Assembly (NCBI RefSeq): GCF_003182135.1
Contig: NZ_QGTL01000004.1
Location: 62,001-126,000 of the forward strand
Length of the DNA stretch: 64,000 nucleotides
Direction: 5' to 3'
Source: Nocardia neocaledoniensis
GTDB taxonomy: Bacteria; Actinomycetota; Actinomycetes; Mycobacteriales; Mycobacteriaceae
The translations under genes and the position numbers were made by a program. Position 1 is the stretch's first letter. Each line of letters starts with the position of its first letter. This document shows positions 1 to 8,746 of this stretch, in pieces. The notes under the pieces were generated by a model. That model did no database searches. It saw only the letters and a list, made by a program, of their open reading frames with translations, and was not told where the DNA came from.

Positions 1-282
1 GTGGGCGCGCTGCTGCTCGCCGTAGGACAGGTGGAGTGGGAGCACTGTGGTGGTGTCGTCGCCGACCGGGCACACGTCGAGCCCGAGTAGCGCGTTCACG
101 AACCGGCTCTTGCCCTGATTGAGCTGGCCCGTGACGACGATCCGATGACGTGGATCGCGCACCCGCTCGGTGACCTGCACCAGGCGGCCGACCAGGTCCG
201 CGCGACCCGCGGCGCGGGCCGCCGCGACGGTGTCGGCCAACACCGTCGCCAGCGGCACCGCGTTCGGTGCGAGAGTCCCCAT
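1..282 (-). CDS. dynamin-family GTPase, IniA-like (N-terminal part, cut by window edge)
   Basis: The ATG lies at 282 and the frame stays open to base 1, so only the first 94 residues are visible. They hold a clear P-loop (GQLNQGKS, about residues 52-59), followed by the conserved dynamin/IniA stretch NALLG..VCPVGDDTTT. The gene starts 17 bp after the stop of the IniB-like gene on the same strand, matching the iniB-iniA order of mycobacteria, where IniA is a bacterial dynamin-like protein acting on the cytoplasmic membrane under cell-wall stress. Family assignment is firm; identity as IniA rather than IniC rests on position. Confidence 0.85.
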   Translation of the reverse strand, partial: MGTLAPNAVPLATVLADTVAAARAAGRADLVGRLVQVTERVRDPRHRIVVTGQLNQGKSRFVNALLGLDVCPVGDDTTTVLPLHLSYGEQQRAH

Positions 283-299
283 CCCAGTGTCCGTTTCGC

Positions 300-2948
300 T
301 CAGTCGAACAGTCCGTCGGTGTGCGTATCGGCACCGGCGCCGGTGACGGTACTCGATTCACCGAACAGCGAGCTGTCGCCGCTGAGGCTCGAGCCGTGCA
401 GGCCGGAGCCGAACGCGCTCGACACGTCGACCGAGGACCAGGTGTCGGCAGCCGTGGTGACCGCGCCCTGCGTCGTCGCTCCACCGGTGAGGTCGCCGGT
501 CGCGGCGGTGGTGGTTTGGGTCGTGCCCGCCACGTCGCCGGTGAGGCCGGTGGCGCCGGTGAAGCCGGTGTCGCCGGTGAGACCGCCGGACAGGCCGCCG
601 CCGAGGCCGGTTTCGAGGCCGGTGCCGGCGGACCCGCCGAGGTCGGCCGCCGTCGAACCGGCAAGGCCGACACCGGATTCCACCGCGCCACCGAGACCGG
701 CTTGGGCTCCCGCCGTCGCGCCGAGGCCCGCGTCCACCGCACCGCCGAGGCCCGCCTGCGCACCGCCGACCGTCGAACCAGCCAGGCCGACACCGGATTC
801 CACCGCGCCACCCAGGCCGGCTTGGGCACCCGACGCGGCGCCGAGACCCGCGTCCACCGCACCGCCGAGGCCGGCTTGGGCACCCGTCGTCGCGCCGAGG
901 CCCGCGTCGACCGCGCCGCTGAGGCCCGCCTGCGCGCCCGCTGCCGTCGAACCGGCGAGGCCGAGACCGGATTCCACCGCACCGCCCAGACCGGCGTTGG
1001 CACTTCCTGCCACCGAACCTGCCAGGCCGAGGCCGGTGTCGAGACCGGCCTGCGCACCACCAGCGAGGCCGGTCTCGAGTCCGATGCCGGTCGCACCGGA
1101 GAGCGCGGTGTCGAGGCCGGTGCCGATCTCCGCCGACCCGCCGCCGGTGAACAGTCCACCGAGGCCGCCGGTGAGGTCGGCGCCCGCGGAAGCCGCGCCG
1201 CCGAGCCCGGTCTCCAGGCCGGTGCCGAGTTCGGCGCCCACGCCGGCCGCACCATCGAGACCGGTGATCGCCGTCGTGGTCACCGCGGCACCGAGCCCGC
1301 CGGCCGCCTGCGCCCCGGCATTCGCCGCCGCGCCCAGCCCGGCACCGACCGTGGTCGCGCCGTTCGCGCCGGCCTCGAGCCCGCCACCGAGCTGTCCGCC
1401 GAGTTCCGAAGTGAGCCCGGCAGTTCCACCGACGAGCCCGTCGACAGCACCTTCGAGCCCGGCCCCCGCACCGACCGCACCATCCACGGCACCGCCGAGA
1501 CCAGCCGCGATTCCGCCCGCCGCACCGGCAGCACCCGACAGCGCACCATCGAGACCGGCCGTCGCGTCCACAGCGCCGGACAGCGCGCCATCGAGGCCAG
1601 CGCCCGCGCCGATCGCGCCGTCCAGGGCGCCTTCGATGCCGCCGCCGATGCCGGCTGCACCGTCCAGCGCACCGTCGAGACCAGCGGCCAGGTCGCCGCC
1701 GGCACCCACAGCGCCGGACAGAGCACCGTCGAGACCAGCGCCGATACCCGCAGCGCCGTCCAACGCGCCATCGAGACCGGCGGCCAGGTCGCCGCCCGCA
1801 CCCACAGCGCCGGACAGCGCGCCGTTGAGGCCGGCACCGATACCAGCCGCACCATCCAGCGCACCGTCGAGACCAGCGGCCACGTCACCGCCCGCGCCCA
1901 CTGCACCGGAGAGCGCGCCATCGAGACCAGCGCCGATACCCGCAGCACCCTCGAGAGCGCCTTCGAGACCGGTCGTCAGGTCGCCGCCCGCACCGACGAC
2001 GCCGGACAGGGCGCCATCGAGACCTGCGCCGATACCCGCGGCGCCATCCAGTGCGCCGCCGAGGCCGGCAGCGAGGTCGCCGCCCGCACCGACGACGCCG
2101 GACAGGGCGCCGTCGAGGCCCGCACCGAGACCTGCGGCACCATCCAGGGCACCGTCGAGGCCGGCTGCCAAGTCGCCACCGACGCCGACGGCGCCGTTCA
2201 ACGCACCGTCCAGACCCGCGGCCAGGTCACCACCGGCACCGACCGCACCGTTCAGCGCACCGCCCAGCCCAGCGGCCAGGTCACCACCGACACCGACAGC
2301 GCCGTTCAAGGCACCACCGAGCCCCGCGGCCAAGTCGCCACCGACGCCGACCGCGCCGTTCAAGGCACCACCGAGCCCCGCGGCCAAGTCGCCACCGACG
2401 CCGACCGCGCCGTTGAGCGCGCCGCCGAGCCCGGCGGCCAGGTCGCCACCGATGCCAACGGCGCCGTTCAGAGCGCCACCCAGCCCGGCGGCCACGTCGC
2501 CGCCGAGGCCGATCGCGGTGCTGAGGCCGGTGGAGAGGTCGGCGTCGAGGTCGATGTTCGTGTTGGTCACCGCGTTGATGGCACCGTCGACGGCGGCGCC
2601 CACCTGGGCCGCGACGTCGGCTACGGCGGACGCGGTGGTGCCGAGGCCGAGGTCGATGTCGGCCTCCACGTCGGTCGCGGCGGTGACGGCGGCGGCCGTG
2701 GTCGCCGTGGCGGCGAGGGTCGCGCCGGCGCCGGCGGCGGCACCGGCCGCGACGATCGACTGCAGCTGGGAGCCGCCGGTGACCAGCGCGGACTCCGCCA
2801 CCATGGGGGCGCAGGCGGAGATGTCCTCCGGAGTCACCTCGAGCCCGGCGGCGGCCAGCGCGGCGCACGGATTGGCGCAGTAGGTGGCGGCGGCGTCCTT
2901 GTCGCGCAGCAGATTGAGGATGAACTCCAGAATCGCGTTGGGTGTCAT
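300..2948 (-). CDS. IniB N-terminal domain protein with long Gly/Ala repeat tail
   Basis: 882 residues. The first 50 or so (MTPNAILEFILNLLRD...) match the IniB N-terminal domain: a short helical segment with paired Cys (YCANPC), then a second helical piece ending near residue 60. The rest is almost entirely Gly, Ala, Asp, Leu and Val in repeats, including seven perfectly phased 18-residue units (residues about 145-270) and longer variants with GAGLDGALSG blocks. It is about twice the length I recall for mycobacterial IniB (roughly 480 aa). No signal peptide is evident. It sits just upstream of the dynamin gene, probably in one operon, and diverges from the Hsp70-like gene. In mycobacteria iniBAC responds to cell-wall inhibitors; the role of IniB itself is unknown. 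Confidence 0.85.
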   Translation of the reverse strand: MTPNAILEFILNLLRDKDAAATYCANPCAALAAAGLEVTPEDISACAPMVAESALVTGGSQLQSIVAAGAAAGAGATLAATATTAAAVTAATDVEADIDLGLGTTASAVADVAAQVGAAVDGAINAVTNTNIDLDADLSTGLSTAIGLGGDVAAGLGGALNGAVGIGGDLAAGLGGALNGAVGVGGDLAAGLGGALNGAVGVGGDLAAGLGGALNGAVGVGGDLAAGLGGALNGAVGAGGDLAAGLDGALNGAVGVGGDLAAGLDGALDGAAGLGAGLDGALSGVVGAGGDLAAGLGGALDGAAGIGAGLDGALSGVVGAGGDLTTGLEGALEGAAGIGAGLDGALSGAVGAGGDVAAGLDGALDGAAGIGAGLNGALSGAVGAGGDLAAGLDGALDGAAGIGAGLDGALSGAVGAGGDLAAGLDGALDGAAGIGGGIEGALDGAIGAGAGLDGALSGAVDATAGLDGALSGAAGAAGGIAAGLGGAVDGAVGAGAGLEGAVDGLVGGTAGLTSELGGQLGGGLEAGANGATTVGAGLGAAANAGAQAAGGLGAAVTTTAITGLDGAAGVGAELGTGLETGLGGAASAGADLTGGLGGLFTGGGSAEIGTGLDTALSGATGIGLETGLAGGAQAGLDTGLGLAGSVAGSANAGLGGAVESGLGLAGSTAAGAQAGLSGAVDAGLGATTGAQAGLGGAVDAGLGAASGAQAGLGGAVESGVGLAGSTVGGAQAGLGGAVDAGLGATAGAQAGLGGAVESGVGLAGSTAADLGGSAGTGLETGLGGGLSGGLTGDTGFTGATGLTGDVAGTTQTTTAATGDLTGGATTQGAVTTAADTWSSVDVSSAFGSGLHGSSLSGDSSLFGESSTVTGAGADTHTDGLFD
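2137..2514 (-). repeat. 54-bp tandem repeat inside the IniB-like gene, seven units
   Basis: The motif gc(g/a)cc(g/a)t(t/c) recurs at 2137, 2191, 2245, 2299, 2353, 2407 and 2461, exactly 54 bp apart, encoding seven 18-residue units of the type GGDLAAGLGGALNGAV. Units at 2299, 2353 and 2407 are nearly identical, as expected from recent slippage or unequal recombination. Less regular 96-105-bp repeats continue leftward to about 1550. Confidence 0.9.
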
Positions 2949-3227
2949 CGAGATCAGCTCCTCCAGATCAAGGGCTCGGCGCCCGATCCGTTGTCGTTGG
3001 AATGTCTTTCACGCTAGGTCCGCAGGTCGTTACAGGTAACGGGGCAAATACCTAGTTCACGCCGGGGGCACCCCGTTAGGGGCTCGATGCCGATTAGGGG
3101 AATTTCCCCGTACTTGCCCTACGGCGGGTAACAGCGGCCCCCTGGCAACCGACAGATCGGGTGGGACGCCGGGTCACCCGGTGGTCTCCGACAAGGTTTA
3201 TCGGAGTACTGCGAACGGGGTTGTTCA
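2949..3227. promoter_or_regulatory. divergent regulatory region between IniB-like and Hsp70-like genes
   Basis: This 279-bp gap must hold both promoters. It contains an imperfect palindrome gttacaggtaac (3029-3040), a perfect inverted repeat ggggaatttcccc (3097-3109), and cccc/gggg blocks at about 3064-3081. I see no convincing -10/-35 pair. The dyads are plausible binding sites for a stress regulator, but which one is unknown; the LuxR-type ATPase encoded downstream is one candidate. Confidence 0.4.
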
Positions 3228-5018
3228 ATGACAGAGCGTCTGGCGCTCGGCCTCACTGTCGGCGCGGCGAATTCGGTCGCCGCGGCCGCCGAGACCGACG
3301 GCGCCCATGCCACCGTCGCGACCCATCGCAGCGCCCTGCTGCTCGACGCCGACGGCTCGGTGCGCTTCGCCGACACCGCACGCCACACCAACGGGGTCGT
3401 CATCGACGACTACCTGTCCCGCGTCGGCGACCCGGTAGACCTGCTGGCAGCGGACGGTTCCACGCACGACGCGGCCGACCTCGTCGCCGCCGCGACTCAC
3501 GCGCTGGTCACCGAACTGTCCGGCACCGCAACCGAATCCACCATCGTCGCCTGCTACCCGGCGTGGTGGCCGGAGCAGACCGTCGAGACCATGCGGGCGG
3601 CGCTCACGCGGGTGGGGCTGCCGGAGGTGACCGTGGTCCCGGAGCCGCTGGCCGCGCTGCGCCGCTATGAGATGGAGAACGGCCTGCTCGACGACGGCGC
3701 ACTGGTCGTCTACGACCTCGGCGCGAGCGGACTCACCGTCACCGTGCTGCGCACCGGCGAACAGGCCGGTCTGCTCGGGACCGCGCTGCACAGCACCGCT
3801 GTCGCCGGTGCGGAATTCGATCTGCTGACAATGCGCTATGTCCTGGCAAACGCGATCGAGGATATCGATATCGATCCGTTCGACCCGGTCGTCGAAGCGG
3901 AATTGTCGCGGCTGCGCGCCCGCTGCGCGTCGGCGAAGGAAGAACTGTCCCGGTCCACCGCGACCGTGGTTCCGGTGGGCATGCTCCACCCCGACCTCCG
4001 CACCGAACAGGTGCGGTTGACCCGCGGCGAGCTCGAGGACCTGCTGCGCCCCGCCCTGCTCGATTCCATGGACCTGATCCGCGACGCCGTGCGCCGCGCC
4101 GGGCTCGGCACCGGCGACATCGGCCGGGTCCTGCTCACCGGCGGCGGTGGCGCGATCCCGCTGGTCGCCGAGCTGATCTCGACCGAATTCGGACTCGCGG
4201 TCACCGCCTGCGCCGACCCGGCCACCGCCGCGGCACACGGCGCGGCGGAGATCGCCCTCGACGTGGCCGCGGTGTCGGTGCCCACCGAGGCCATTCCCGC
4301 CGTGGTGGTCGCGCCGCCGCCCGCGGCCGCCGCTGAGATCGCGCTGCCGCCGTCGGAGCCGGCGCCCACCCGGATGTTCACCGCGAAGCGCGCCGCGCTC
4401 GTCGGCGCCGCGGCGGTGGCGATGGCGGCGCTGGCCACCGGAACATTGGCCATCGGCGGCGTCACCTCGCCGCTGCCCAGCAGGCCGACCACGAGCACCA
4501 CAGTGCCCGCGGTCGAGGGCGCCTCGACCGGACAGGGGGCCGCGCCCGCGGCCGCCACCGGCTCGGGCGTCGCCGATCCGGCACAGCCCGGCACGCCGGG
4601 AGTCAGTGCCCCGACCGGTTCGCAGCCGGCGGGCACCACGAACGGACAGCCGGTGGCGACCGAGGCAGGAGCACCGGGCACGGCGAACCCGGGCTCGCCC
4701 GCCCCCGCCGGCGCGCCGAGCGGCGGAACCCAAGCCCCCGCGGGCGGCCAAGCCCCTGCCGGCGGCAACCAAGCCCCCGCACCGCAACAGCCCGCGCCAC
4801 AGGCCCCGGCCCCCGCGCCTGCACCCGCGCCCGCACCAGCGCCTGCCCCTGCTCCCGCGCCGGCTCCGGCCCCGGCTCCCTCGCCCTCTCCCGCGCCGCG
4901 GCCGCAGCTCCCGGTCAACCCCGGCGGCCTGATCGATGACCTCGGCGGCGTGGTCGACGAGACCCTCGAGACGGGAACCCAGCTGCCGGGGCAGATCCTC
5001 GGAGGAAACGGTGGCTGA
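3228..5018 (+). CDS. Hsp70-family (actin-fold) ATPase-like membrane protein with Pro/Ala-rich tail
   Basis: 596 residues. Residues 1-345 form an Hsp70/actin-type fold with the phosphate-2 motif (VYDLGASGLTVTVL, about 164-177) and adenosine motif (RVLLTGGGGAIPLVAEL, about 301-317). The Hsp70 substrate-binding domain is missing. Instead there is a Pro/Ala linker, one membrane helix (about 388-410, LVGAAAVAMAALATGTLAI) and a long Pro/Ala/Gly tail containing an (AP)n run, predicted to be extracytoplasmic. The stop overlaps the GTG of the next gene by 8 bp, indicating translational coupling. It is one of three related proteins in the window (also 7526-8629 and 19909-21267). A sensor or scaffold role is inference. 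Confidence 0.8.
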   Translation: MTERLALGLTVGAANSVAAAAETDGAHATVATHRSALLLDADGSVRFADTARHTNGVVIDDYLSRVGDPVDLLAADGSTHDAADLVAAATHALVTELSGTATESTIVACYPAWWPEQTVETMRAALTRVGLPEVTVVPEPLAALRRYEMENGLLDDGALVVYDLGASGLTVTVLRTGEQAGLLGTALHSTAVAGAEFDLLTMRYVLANAIEDIDIDPFDPVVEAELSRLRARCASAKEELSRSTATVVPVGMLHPDLRTEQVRLTRGELEDLLRPALLDSMDLIRDAVRRAGLGTGDIGRVLLTGGGGAIPLVAELISTEFGLAVTACADPATAAAHGAAEIALDVAAVSVPTEAIPAVVVAPPPAAAAEIALPPSEPAPTRMFTAKRAALVGAAAVAMAALATGTLAIGGVTSPLPSRPTTSTTVPAVEGASTGQGAAPAAATGSGVADPAQPGTPGVSAPTGSQPAGTTNGQPVATEAGAPGTANPGSPAPAGAPSGGTQAPAGGQAPAGGNQAPAPQQPAPQAPAPAPAPAPAPAPAPAPAPAPAPAPSPSPAPRPQLPVNPGGLIDDLGGVVDETLETGTQLPGQILGGNGG

Positions 5019-7482
5019 GATCGCTCTCGACACCTTCCCCAACGCCCGCACCGTCTTTCGTGAGCTCGACGCGACCGACCGCCAACCGGTCCTGCTGATC
5101 CGCGGCCGCGCCGAAACCGGGAAGACAGTGCTGCTCAACGCCGTTCGCGCCCATCTGCGCGGCCGGGGTCGCACGGTCGCCGACGCGACGGGCGACGCCG
5201 ACTCGGTGCTCATCGCCGACAACGTGCACAGCTGCGGCGACGCTGAACTCGAAACACTCTGCGCCGCGATCGAATCCGGCCGCTCGGTCGTGCTGGCCAC
5301 CCAGCCGCGGCCACATGATCCTCGGCTCCGCGCGCTGACCGACGCGGTGGCCAGGCGCGGCCGCACGGTGGAGCTACGGGCGCTGGGCAGCGGCGACATC
5401 ACCACCTTCGCCAGGGAACTGGGCATGGCGGTGTCGCAGCCGCTCGCGTTGCACATCCACCAGCTCACCGCGGGCATTCCGGGCGGTGTCGTCGCGGCGT
5501 TGCGCGCGGCGCGCACGACAACCCTGGACGCCTGCACGAACGCCGTCGAGCACGCCGTGACGACATGGGCGCGCGCCCAGCTCGACACGATCGAACCCGA
5601 CCTGCTCGAGACGCTGGTGATCGCTGCCACCGGAACCGGTTTGGACGCAACCGAACTCACCGAGGTGCTCGGCATCGACGCCGACACAGCGCACACGCTG
5701 ATCGATCGCGCCAGGGCGGGCGCGCTGGTCACCGACGCCGACCTGCTCCTGGCTCCCGCCGTGGAACCGCTGCGCCGGCTACTCGGCGAGCGCCGCTACG
5801 TCGCCGTGCAGCGCGGACTGCTCACCGCCCGGATCGACGCCGGACTGCTGCGTGACCGCACCGCGCTGATCCTGGCCGAGTCGGGTGTCGTCGACGCCCG
5901 CCTCGCCGACTTCCTCTGCGACACCGCGCCCAAGTCAGGGACGGCGGCGCGCTACTACGCCGCCGCGGCGGCCGCCGGCGCGCCCGTGGAGTCGATCGCG
6001 GTGCGCTGGGCCGAGGCCGCCGCCATCGCGGGCGACAACGACACCGCCGTCCGCCTCGCCGAGCCCCTGCTGACCGCGGACGGGATCGAGCCCACCGAAC
6101 TCGTCGCCGCCGTGCGCATCTGCGCCGGCGTGCTCACCAGACGCGGCCTGGCGAACAGGGCGGCCGGACTCTACGACTGGCTCGGCCCCGGCCGGGTCGG
6201 CGCCGACTGGGCGTCGGCGGCGATGGTCCTGCTGCTCACCGGCGACCTCACCGGCGCCGCCGACATGTCCGAGACCGCGCGGCAGTGGCCGCCGACCGAA
6301 GCCGACGCGGGCGCGCGACTCGTCGCAGGCGCCCTGCGCGACTCCCTCGACCCGCACGGCTCCGGCACGGCCGCGGCGATCTCCGCCCTGATCCAAGCGG
6401 GCAATGCCGGCGACGGCCGCTTCCTGCCCTGCGCCCCGGTCTCGGTCGCCACGCTGCTGTGCCTCGGCACCGGCGATCCCCGCCGCGCCGAGGACGCGCT
6501 GCGCCGGTCCGCGGAGACCGGCCGTCAGCTCGCGGTCCTGCGCGCCTGGACCGCGCTGCTCGGTGGCGACGAGCGGCGCGCCGCCAGCCTGCTCGCCGAG
6601 CTCGACATCGCCGCCCTCGACGCCCGCGACCAGTTGCTCGCGCACGCCCTCGCCGTCGGCCTCGCCCGCCGCGGCGGTGACCACGCGGCCCTGGCGCACG
6701 CCTGGCAGGACGCCTGCCCCCTGTTCGACGAGCTCGACGCCGACCTGCTGAGCCTGCTGCCGATCGGCGAACTCTGGCTGGCAGGCATCCGACTCGGCGA
6801 GGTGCGCCGCATCCAGCCGCTGGTCGACGCGGCGCGCGCGCTGCTGCGCAAGCTGGGTCGCGCGCCCGCGTGGACCAACGCCTTCCACTGGTACGGCGTG
6901 CAGGCCGCGCTGGCCGAGGAGTCACCGCGCGAACTCCTGCCGCACGCCCACGCGCTGAAGACCGCCGCGGAAGCGGGCGACCAGCAGGCCGCCGCACTGG
7001 CCGACGCGGGCCGCACCTGGGTGCTCGTGCTGCGTGGCCAGGTGGTCGCGGCCGACGTGCAGGCGGCAGTGTCGGCGCTCGCGGAACTCGGCCTCACCTG
7101 GGACGCCGCCCGCCTCGCCAGCGAGGCCGCGCTCGCGGTCGACGATTCCGCGACCGCGACCGTGCTGCTCAAGCTGGCCCGCTCGGTGCGCGCCCGCGCC
7201 CAGCCCGTCGAGCCACGCCCCGCGGCCGCGCCGGTGTCGCCCACCCGGGAGGACCCCGCCCCGCGCGCCGTCGACACCACCACCCTCAGCGAGCGCGAAC
7301 GCGAGGTCGCCGAGCTGGTCCTGCTCGGGCTGACCTACCGGGAGATCGGCGCTCGGCTGTACATTTCCGCCAAGACCGTGGAGCATCACGTCGCGCGGAT
7401 CCGCCGTCGCATAGGCGCGCGGTCCCGCTCGGAATTATTGTCAATGCTTCGCGCCATGGGACACGGTTCGCTGCTGGTGTAG
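5011..7482 (+). CDS. large LuxR-family transcriptional regulator with N-terminal P-loop ATPase domain
   Basis: 823 residues from GTG 5011, preceded by ggagga at 5001-5006; this start, not upstream ATG 4936, gives good ribosome-binding spacing and overlaps the Hsp70-like gene by 8 bp. Walker A is GRAETGKT (residues 32-39), and LIADN near residue 70 is a weak Walker B candidate. A long alpha-helical, TPR-like middle follows, then a C-terminal LuxR HTH (LSEREREVAELVLLGLTYRE, from about residue 760, through TVEHHVARIRRRIGARSRSEL). This is LAL/MalT-like architecture. Length and neighbourhood recall M. tuberculosis Rv0339c beside Rv0338c and iniBAC. Regulation of the divergent IniB-like operon is inference. 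Confidence 0.85.
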   Translation: MAEIALDTFPNARTVFRELDATDRQPVLLIRGRAETGKTVLLNAVRAHLRGRGRTVADATGDADSVLIADNVHSCGDAELETLCAAIESGRSVVLATQPRPHDPRLRALTDAVARRGRTVELRALGSGDITTFARELGMAVSQPLALHIHQLTAGIPGGVVAALRAARTTTLDACTNAVEHAVTTWARAQLDTIEPDLLETLVIAATGTGLDATELTEVLGIDADTAHTLIDRARAGALVTDADLLLAPAVEPLRRLLGERRYVAVQRGLLTARIDAGLLRDRTALILAESGVVDARLADFLCDTAPKSGTAARYYAAAAAAGAPVESIAVRWAEAAAIAGDNDTAVRLAEPLLTADGIEPTELVAAVRICAGVLTRRGLANRAAGLYDWLGPGRVGADWASAAMVLLLTGDLTGAADMSETARQWPPTEADAGARLVAGALRDSLDPHGSGTAAAISALIQAGNAGDGRFLPCAPVSVATLLCLGTGDPRRAEDALRRSAETGRQLAVLRAWTALLGGDERRAASLLAELDIAALDARDQLLAHALAVGLARRGGDHAALAHAWQDACPLFDELDADLLSLLPIGELWLAGIRLGEVRRIQPLVDAARALLRKLGRAPAWTNAFHWYGVQAALAEESPRELLPHAHALKTAAEAGDQQAAALADAGRTWVLVLRGQVVAADVQAAVSALAELGLTWDAARLASEAALAVDDSATATVLLKLARSVRARAQPVEPRPAAAPVSPTREDPAPRAVDTTTLSEREREVAELVLLGLTYREIGARLYISAKTVEHHVARIRRRIGARSRSELLSMLRAMGHGSLLV

Positions 7483-7525
7483 CTCGGCGCGAACCTGACG
7501 TCGACGCCGAAGCGAGGTAAATCGG

Positions 7526-8629
7526 ATGGCCACTGGGGTCGGCCTGCGGATGGCCGATGACGAGTGCATCGCCGCCGTGGTCACCGAGGACGGCGCGGTG
7601 CGGCTCATCGCGCGCGACGCGGTGCTGCACATGTCCGACGACGGCGACGCCGCACTGGGCGGCCCAGCGCCGACCGGGCACGCGCACTCGATCTCCGGTT
7701 TCGTGCGCGCCGTCGGTGACCCGTCCGGGGTCGATGTCGACGGCGGCGAGGCCTACCGCGCCGAGGACCTGCTGGCCACGGCCATGTTCTGCCTGATCGA
7801 TCTCACCACCGAGCATCTCAGCGGCCCGGCCGAGTTCTACGCCACGCATCCGGCGGTGTGGACGCCCGAGATCGTGCGCGGCGTCCGCGAGGCACTGGAC
7901 TATCTCGGCCTGAAGTCGGTGGCGCTGCTCGGCGAGGACGAGCTGCCCCAGCCCGAGGACGGCGTCGAGCCCGGCGGCGCGTACGCCACGGCCGCCGCCG
8001 AGGCCGCGCTGGTCGCGGTGCTGGCGACGCCGGCGGGCGCGACGCCGCCCGATCCGCTCGTCACCGAGAACTCCCTCGTCGCCACCGATGTGATCCCGGC
8101 ACTGGCCCGTCCCGCGGTGACCGCGCAGGCGTATTCGGCGGCGATGCCGGTGACCGCGCAGCCGACGAAAGCGATCCCCACCCCCACGTCGGCGATTCCG
8201 GTGGTGTCGCCCGCCGACCCATCGAAGCCGGAACGCAGCCGCACCCCGCTGCTGATCGCGGCCGCGGCACTGGTCGGGCTGCTGCTCGGCGGTGTGGGAG
8301 TCTCGCTCGCGCTGCGCGGCGACGAGCCGACGGCGCCGCCGCCGATCTCGGACGCGCGCCCGGAAACGCTGACGCCGACACCGACTCCGTCGCCGTTCGT
8401 GCCTGCGCCGCCGGCCGTCGAGACCACGACGCCGCCGCCGGTCGTCACCACGACACCGGAACCCGAGCCGACGACCAGCACCGAACCGCCACCGACGACC
8501 ACGCCGGAACCGTCACCGACGCCGACGCCGACCACGCCGGGTCGCAGCACGACCCGTCCGCTGCTGCCGTTCCAGACGGTCCCGCCGGGCTCGCTGCCCT
8601 CCCCCATGCGCATTCCGGGCTACAACTGA
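7526..8629 (+). CDS. half-length Hsp70-like membrane protein with Pro/Thr-rich tail
   Basis: 367 residues, 43 bp after the LuxR gene. Residues 1-150 align by eye with the N-terminal subdomain of the 3228-5018 protein: FYATHPAVWTPEIVRGVREAL against ACYPAWWPEQTVETMRAAL, then YLGLKSVALLGEDE against RVGLPEVTVVPEPL. The phosphate-2 and adenosine motifs are absent. One membrane helix lies at about 248-270 (PLLIAAAALVGLLLGGVGVSLAL), followed by a Pro/Thr/Glu-rich extracytoplasmic tail. It is best read as a degenerate, non-ATPase member of the Hsp70-like set, perhaps a partner of the upstream gene. No catalytic function is supported. Confidence 0.75.
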   Translation: MATGVGLRMADDECIAAVVTEDGAVRLIARDAVLHMSDDGDAALGGPAPTGHAHSISGFVRAVGDPSGVDVDGGEAYRAEDLLATAMFCLIDLTTEHLSGPAEFYATHPAVWTPEIVRGVREALDYLGLKSVALLGEDELPQPEDGVEPGGAYATAAAEAALVAVLATPAGATPPDPLVTENSLVATDVIPALARPAVTAQAYSAAMPVTAQPTKAIPTPTSAIPVVSPADPSKPERSRTPLLIAAAALVGLLLGGVGVSLALRGDEPTAPPPISDARPETLTPTPTPSPFVPAPPAVETTTPPPVVTTTPEPEPTTSTEPPPTTTPEPSPTPTPTTPGRSTTRPLLPFQTVPPGSLPSPMRIPGYN

Positions 8630-8746
8630 TCGGGTGCGGGGTACGGTAACCGCGCCCGCTGCCCGACTGTGCCCTAGAGTGATGCGCTGACCGACATCAC
8701 TGCCGCCGGTGGTGGTCTCGATCACTCGTGCCGACGAAGGGATTTC

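Noticed and set aside
1550..2514. CRISPR-like spacing of repeats
   Set aside because: Units are contiguous, in-frame coding repeats with no unique spacers and no cas genes.
145..3017. Long plus-strand frames (about 900 codons) across the IniB-like gene
   Set aside because: They are antisense by-products of the GC-rich repeat; the translations are Pro/Ser/Arg-rich with no start signal, while the minus frame has a recognisable IniB domain.
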